Shown piece by piece: positions 20,936-23,731 of a stretch of DNA of 23,731 nt (position 1 is the stretch's first letter; each line of letters opens with the position of its first letter). Position numbers and translations under genes: made by a program. The DNA comes from Acidobacteriaceae bacterium (GTDB lineage: Bacteria; Acidobacteriota; Terriglobia; Terriglobales; Acidobacteriaceae), in NCBI GenBank assembly GCA_003154055.1, contig PMCH01000170.1, positions 1 to 23,731 on the forward strand, read 5' to 3'. The notes under the pieces were generated by a model. That model was not told the DNA's origin, did no database searches, and saw nothing but the letters and a program-made list of their open reading frames with translations.

Positions 20936-21316
20936 TTACTCTCCAATCAGCCATCGGAACTGCGCCTCGCTCAGCGGCACCACGCTCAGCCGGCCCTGCC
21001 GCACCAGCGGAGAATCGGCAAACAATTTGTGGGCTTTGACATCCGCCAGCGTCTTCGGCTGGGCGATGGCCTTTCCAACCTTGATCTTCACCTGCGGAGT
21101 TTTCGGGTCGCTGGCGTCCACCGACACCACCGACGCCGTTCCCACCGCGCTCTTCTCATCGCCGGTGTGATAGATCACGAGCCGTTCACCCGGCTTCATG
21201 CCGCGCAGGTTCTTCACCGCCACGGGATTCGTAACTCCATCCCAAATCGTTGTCTTCTCCCGTTCGAGATTCGTGAACGAGTACACGCTCGGTTCCGTCT
21301 TCAATAAATAGTCCAT
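20936..21316 (-). CDS. EVE-domain protein (PUA-like, THYN1 family)
   Basis: 126 residues covering most of an EVE domain: LLKTEPSVYSFTNLE at the start, TTIWDGVTNPVAVKNLRGMK (the W-D-G-V-x-N hallmark), GERLVIYHTGDEKSAVGTA and a final LVRQGRLSVVPLSEAQF. EVE domains are PUA-like folds that bind modified bases in DNA or RNA. It is a little shorter than the usual 135-150 residues. On the minus strand TACAAT ends 8 nt before the ATG, with no SD. The start is 25 nt from the end of the minus-strand ligase gene, so the two could be co-transcribed despite the candidate promoter. Confidence 0.9.
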   Translation of the reverse strand: MDYLLKTEPSVYSFTNLEREKTTIWDGVTNPVAVKNLRGMKPGERLVIYHTGDEKSAVGTASVVSVDASDPKTPQVKIKVGKAIAQPKTLADVKAHKLFADSPLVRQGRLSVVPLSEAQFRWLIGE

Positions 21317-21324
21317 GGAAATGT

Positions 21325-21330
21325 ATTGTA
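21325..21330 (-). promoter_or_regulatory. -10 for near-leaderless EVE gene
   Basis: TACAAT on the minus strand, then 8 nt (ACATTTCC), then ATG at 21316. No SD. Confidence 0.45.
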
Positions 21331-21341
21331 ATTACGAAGCC

Positions 21342-22970
21342 CTACGCCGTCTCGCGCTTCGCCACGCTTTCCAGCCCCCGTTCCTTCACTTCAGCCTCGC
21401 GGATCTTGAACTTCTGAATCTTCCCCGTCACCGTCATCGGGAACTGCTCCACAAAGCGGATATGCTGCGGAATCTTGAAATACGCGATCTGCCCCTGGCA
21501 GAATGCTCGTACTTCTTCCTCGGTTGCCGTCTCGCCAGATTTCAGCCGAACCCATGCCAACACCACCTCGCCCAACCGCTCATCGGGCAGCCCTACCACC
21601 TGCACTTCGGATACTTTTGGATGGGTATAAAGAAACTCTTCAACCTCCCGTGGATAGACATTCTCTCCACCGCGGATGATCATGTCCTTCGCCCGCCCGG
21701 TCAGGTGAATATATCCGTCCTCCCGCATCACTCCGATGTCTCCCGTGTGCAGCCAGCCTTCGCGATCAATCGTCCGGGCGGTGGCCTCGGGTTCATCGTC
21801 ATAACCCTTCATCACCATATATCCACGCGCGCAGACCTCGCCTTGCTCGCCGGCCGGCACCGTGCTGTGGTCCAGTGGCGATACGATTTTCATCTCCGTA
21901 CACGGCAGGGCCTTGCCAATGGTTGAGACCCGGATCTCCACCGGGTCGTCCACCGCCGACATGGTCACCACCGGCGTGCTTTCGGTCTGCCCGTATCCGA
22001 TCGTCAACTCGCTGCAATGCATCTCGCACATCACGCGCTTCATGACCTCCACCGGACAAGGTGCCCCCGCCATCATTCCTGTGCGTAAGCTCGACAGATT
22101 GAAATTCTTGAACTCCGGCAGCCCCAACTCGGCGATAAACATTGCCGGCACTCCATAAAGTGATGTCGCGCCTTCCGTCTCCACCGCTTCGAGAGTCGCG
22201 CGCGCATCAAACGTCCAGTTCGGCAGGACGATCGCCGCCCCGCTCGCCAGCGCCGACATCGTCCCAATCACGCACCCGAAGCAGTGATACATGGGCAGCG
22301 GAACGCAAATCCGGTCCAGGTCGGTATAGCGCATGCCCTGCGCCAGCAGTTTGCCGTTATTGACCTGGTTGCGATGCGTGAGCATTACACCCTTCGGCAC
22401 GCCGGTCGTACCCGAGGTGTATTGAATGTTGGCAACATCCTCGGGCTGAATCGATACGCTGATCTCGCTCTTAGCCCGCAGAAACTCGTCCCAAGCGGGC
22501 GTCCCGAAAACCACGACGTGTTCGAGCGGCAGCGTCTGGCCGTGCCGGGCTTCTTCGAGAATGCGCGCGTACTCGGCACGGCTGTCGCGTTCCCATAGGA
22601 AGATCGCCTTCATGCGCGACTTGCGCAGGGTGAATGCCAGTTCCTGCGTGCGGTAGGCAGGATTGACATTTACCAGGATCGCTCCCGCCCGCGCGCAACC
22701 CAGGTGAAGCATCACCCACTCGACGCAGTTGGTGGACCACAGGCCAACTCGATCTCCGGGCCTGATCCCGAGCGACCACAATCCGCGCGCGACGCAATCG
22801 GCCAGATCACGCAGTTCACTCCACGTGTGCCGTTTCGATTGATGACGGGAAACCAGGGCCAGGCAATCGCCCCAGCGTTCAACGGTCTGATTGAGCACCT
22901 GCCCGATCGTCTTCTCCCAGAGCGGCTCATCCGGACCACGCGAGTAGCTCAGCATCCTGACGCCCTCCAC
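21342..22970 (-). CDS. AMP-binding fatty-acyl-CoA synthetase
   Basis: 542 residues, ANL superfamily. Motifs: phosphate loop YTSGTTGVPKGVMLTHR (184-200), YGQTES, HTGDIGVMREDGYIHLTGRAKDM with the following GGENVYPREVEEF hinge, and the C-terminal catalytic Lys in TVTGKIQKFK. It most resembles medium- to long-chain fatty-acyl-CoA synthetases, which trap fatty acids as CoA thioesters for beta-oxidation or lipid synthesis. Start ambiguous: GTG at 22970 lies 9 nt after TAAACC (a weak -10, leaderless reading), while ATG at 22955 has GGAGG 8 nt upstream (SD reading); both are in frame. A second enzyme of the same superfamily lies at 13093 but with only limited similarity. Confidence 0.93.
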   Translation of the reverse strand: MEGVRMLSYSRGPDEPLWEKTIGQVLNQTVERWGDCLALVSRHQSKRHTWSELRDLADCVARGLWSLGIRPGDRVGLWSTNCVEWVMLHLGCARAGAILVNVNPAYRTQELAFTLRKSRMKAIFLWERDSRAEYARILEEARHGQTLPLEHVVVFGTPAWDEFLRAKSEISVSIQPEDVANIQYTSGTTGVPKGVMLTHRNQVNNGKLLAQGMRYTDLDRICVPLPMYHCFGCVIGTMSALASGAAIVLPNWTFDARATLEAVETEGATSLYGVPAMFIAELGLPEFKNFNLSSLRTGMMAGAPCPVEVMKRVMCEMHCSELTIGYGQTESTPVVTMSAVDDPVEIRVSTIGKALPCTEMKIVSPLDHSTVPAGEQGEVCARGYMVMKGYDDEPEATARTIDREGWLHTGDIGVMREDGYIHLTGRAKDMIIRGGENVYPREVEEFLYTHPKVSEVQVVGLPDERLGEVVLAWVRLKSGETATEEEVRAFCQGQIAYFKIPQHIRFVEQFPMTVTGKIQKFKIREAEVKERGLESVAKRETA

Positions 22971-22994
22971 GCTTGGCGGGGTTTATCTCTGCGG

Positions 22995-23021
22995 TCTGAC
23001 TTCTTGCTTCTGCAATCTGCC
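22995..23021. repeat. CTTCTGCAATC-type repeat, copy 3
   Basis: TCTGACTTCTTGCTTCTGC followed by AATCTGCC. Same family as 13047, 20899 and 23203. Confidence 0.45.
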
Positions 23022-23202
23022 GGAACTGGGCTGAAATCTTACGGAGGGGCGTGGGGCAAGTCAATGAAGGCGGGCCAATTCCGGCGGAAGGAAAGGGGGC
23101 GCCCAAAGCCGACACTTCATTGAATCTCGCGAAGAACGTTAGAAGGGCAATTGTCGTTCCCTGTGGGATGTTCTCTGAGGCATCGAAACGACCGGCGCTT
23201 TT

Positions 23203-23232
23203 ACTTCTGCAATCTGACTTCTCACTTCTGCC
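23203..23232. repeat. CTTCTGCAATC-type repeat, copy 4
   Basis: ACTTCTGCAATCTGACTTCT followed by CACTTCTGCC, the most regular copy: overlapping (A/G)(A)CTTCTGC units around a central AATCTG. Confidence 0.5.
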
Positions 23233-23237
23233 TTTTC

Positions 23238-23600
23238 CTACGCCGTCCCCGTATTCGCCAATGCTTCCACCGCTTCCCAGGTGGTGGGAAATGTCACGAA
23301 GACTTTCTTGACGTTGGTGATCTCCAGCACCTTGGACACCCGAGCCGTCATGCCCGTCAGTACCAGGCACCGTCCGGTTTTCTGATGAGACACCTGCGCG
23401 CTCACCAGCGACCCCAGCCCCACTGAGTCAATGTACGGCACGTTCGCCAGGTCGAGGATCATCGTGTCGGCATCCTCATTGCGCACGGCTCGTTCGAAAT
23501 GCAAGGCGGTCTCGATGGTGATCGGCCCGCGCAGCAGCAATACTCTCTGCCCGTCCGTTACCCCCGCGAATCGTTCCACTACCAGCTCTGGCGAACCCAT
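23238..23600 (-). CDS. STAS-domain protein, anti-sigma-factor-antagonist type
   Basis: 120 residues, a single STAS domain (SpoIIAA/RsbV fold). The phosphorylatable Ser is S59 in YIDSVGLGSLV, the counterpart of Ser58 of SpoIIAA. Such proteins take part in partner-switching control of sigma factors or other outputs; the matching kinase is not in the window. On the minus strand a perfect TACAAT ends 8 nt before the ATG, with no SD, so the mRNA is probably leaderless or nearly so. It stands alone between two spacers. Confidence 0.9.
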   Translation of the reverse strand: MGSPELVVERFAGVTDGQRVLLLRGPITIETALHFERAVRNEDADTMILDLANVPYIDSVGLGSLVSAQVSHQKTGRCLVLTGMTARVSKVLEITNVKKVFVTFPTTWEAVEALANTGTA

Positions 23601-23608
23601 GGCAGCCG

Positions 23609-23614
23609 ATTGTA
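23609..23614 (-). promoter_or_regulatory. -10 for near-leaderless STAS gene
   Basis: TACAAT on the minus strand, then CGGCTGCC (8 nt), then ATG at 23600. No SD. Confidence 0.45.
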
Positions 23615-23731
23615 GGGCACGCGGAACCGTCTGTCATCTCACTTCCCGCCCAGATCGGGCTTCCCGACAGCCTTCCCGGCGAGTCCAGTGCCAGCCCCGC
23701 CATTCGTCCGGCAAGAAAAGGGGCCGCGCTC
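23615..23731. other. Window edge, possible 3' end of an upstream minus-strand gene
   Basis: On the minus strand the frame from base 23731 is open for 30 codons, ending GKAVGKPDLGGK and a TGA at 23641-23639. That is too short to call a gene, but it could be the tail of one that starts outside the window. Confidence 0.2.

Larger units (their letters stand above)
22971..23237. other. Spacer without recognised gene
   Basis: 267 nt between the ligase start and the STAS gene end, holding two CTTCTGCAATC-type repeats. Small open frames here have no SD and no recognisable protein. Confidence 0.5.

Noticed and set aside
23051..23311. 86-codon plus-strand open frame overlapping the STAS gene
   Set aside because: Runs through a CTTCTGCAATC repeat and antisense to STAS; no SD and no recognisable protein.

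Overview
The window looks like chromosome of a moderately GC-rich Acidobacteriota (Terriglobia/Koribacter-like) bacterium. This is inference. It rests on the protein families present, many SD-less starts, and short dispersed intergenic repeats of kinds I associate with that phylum (TTAACC(A/G)CAGAG strings, GTCATCCTGA..CGAAGCG, CAGTAGTCAGT and CTTCTGCAATCTGACTTCT strings). I see no rRNA, tRNA, CRISPR array, phage or transposase gene.

Layout: (1) 1-2193, 3' three quarters of uvrA (nucleotide excision repair). (2) 2227-4504, a tight three-gene cluster: an exported TPR protein and two small exported helical, charged proteins. (3) 4611-5297, a SprT-like zinc protease built from two zincin-like modules, the first apparently dead. 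(4) 5471-10427, the centrepiece, a four-gene iron-transport operon: an FTR1 permease fused to a Cys-rich DUF2318-type domain, two FtsX/MacB-type permeases, and an ABC ATPase carrying an almost complete DtxR-like iron-sensor module at its C-terminus. Upstream lie a perfect Crp/Fnr-type palindrome and a Fur-like palindrome. The order resembles the Campylobacter Cj1658-Cj1663 iron system, but no P19 gene is visible and two fusions are present. (5) 10531-12661, minus-strand genes: a membrane protein of unknown function, a PagL-like outer-membrane protein and an SDR oxidoreductase. (6) 12726-14664, a glutaredoxin-like protein and an acyl-CoA-ligase-type AMP-binding enzyme. (7) 14726-16261 (minus), a secreted PhoX/DUF839-like protein. 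(8) 16485-19301, an orphan FtsX-type permease, a tandem universal stress protein with a class-II-spaced Crp/Fnr-type site, and two small proteins, one Cys-rich. (9) 19583-20830, a CreD-like membrane protein starting at TTG. (10) 20936-23600 (minus), an EVE-domain protein, a second acyl-CoA ligase and a STAS anti-sigma-antagonist-type protein.

How they work together: the operon at 5471-10427 can be read as an inner-membrane iron importer whose ATP-driven permease part may be gated, or whose transcription may be fed back, by the DtxR-like domain fused to its own ATPase, while a Fur-type repressor and a Crp/Fnr-type activator set expression. A second theme is translation: at least eight genes have a -10-like hexamer 6-9 nt before the start codon and no Shine-Dalgarno, so leaderless mRNAs seem common. 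A third is small palindromic repeats, one of which appears to sit in frame inside the first FtsX permease gene.
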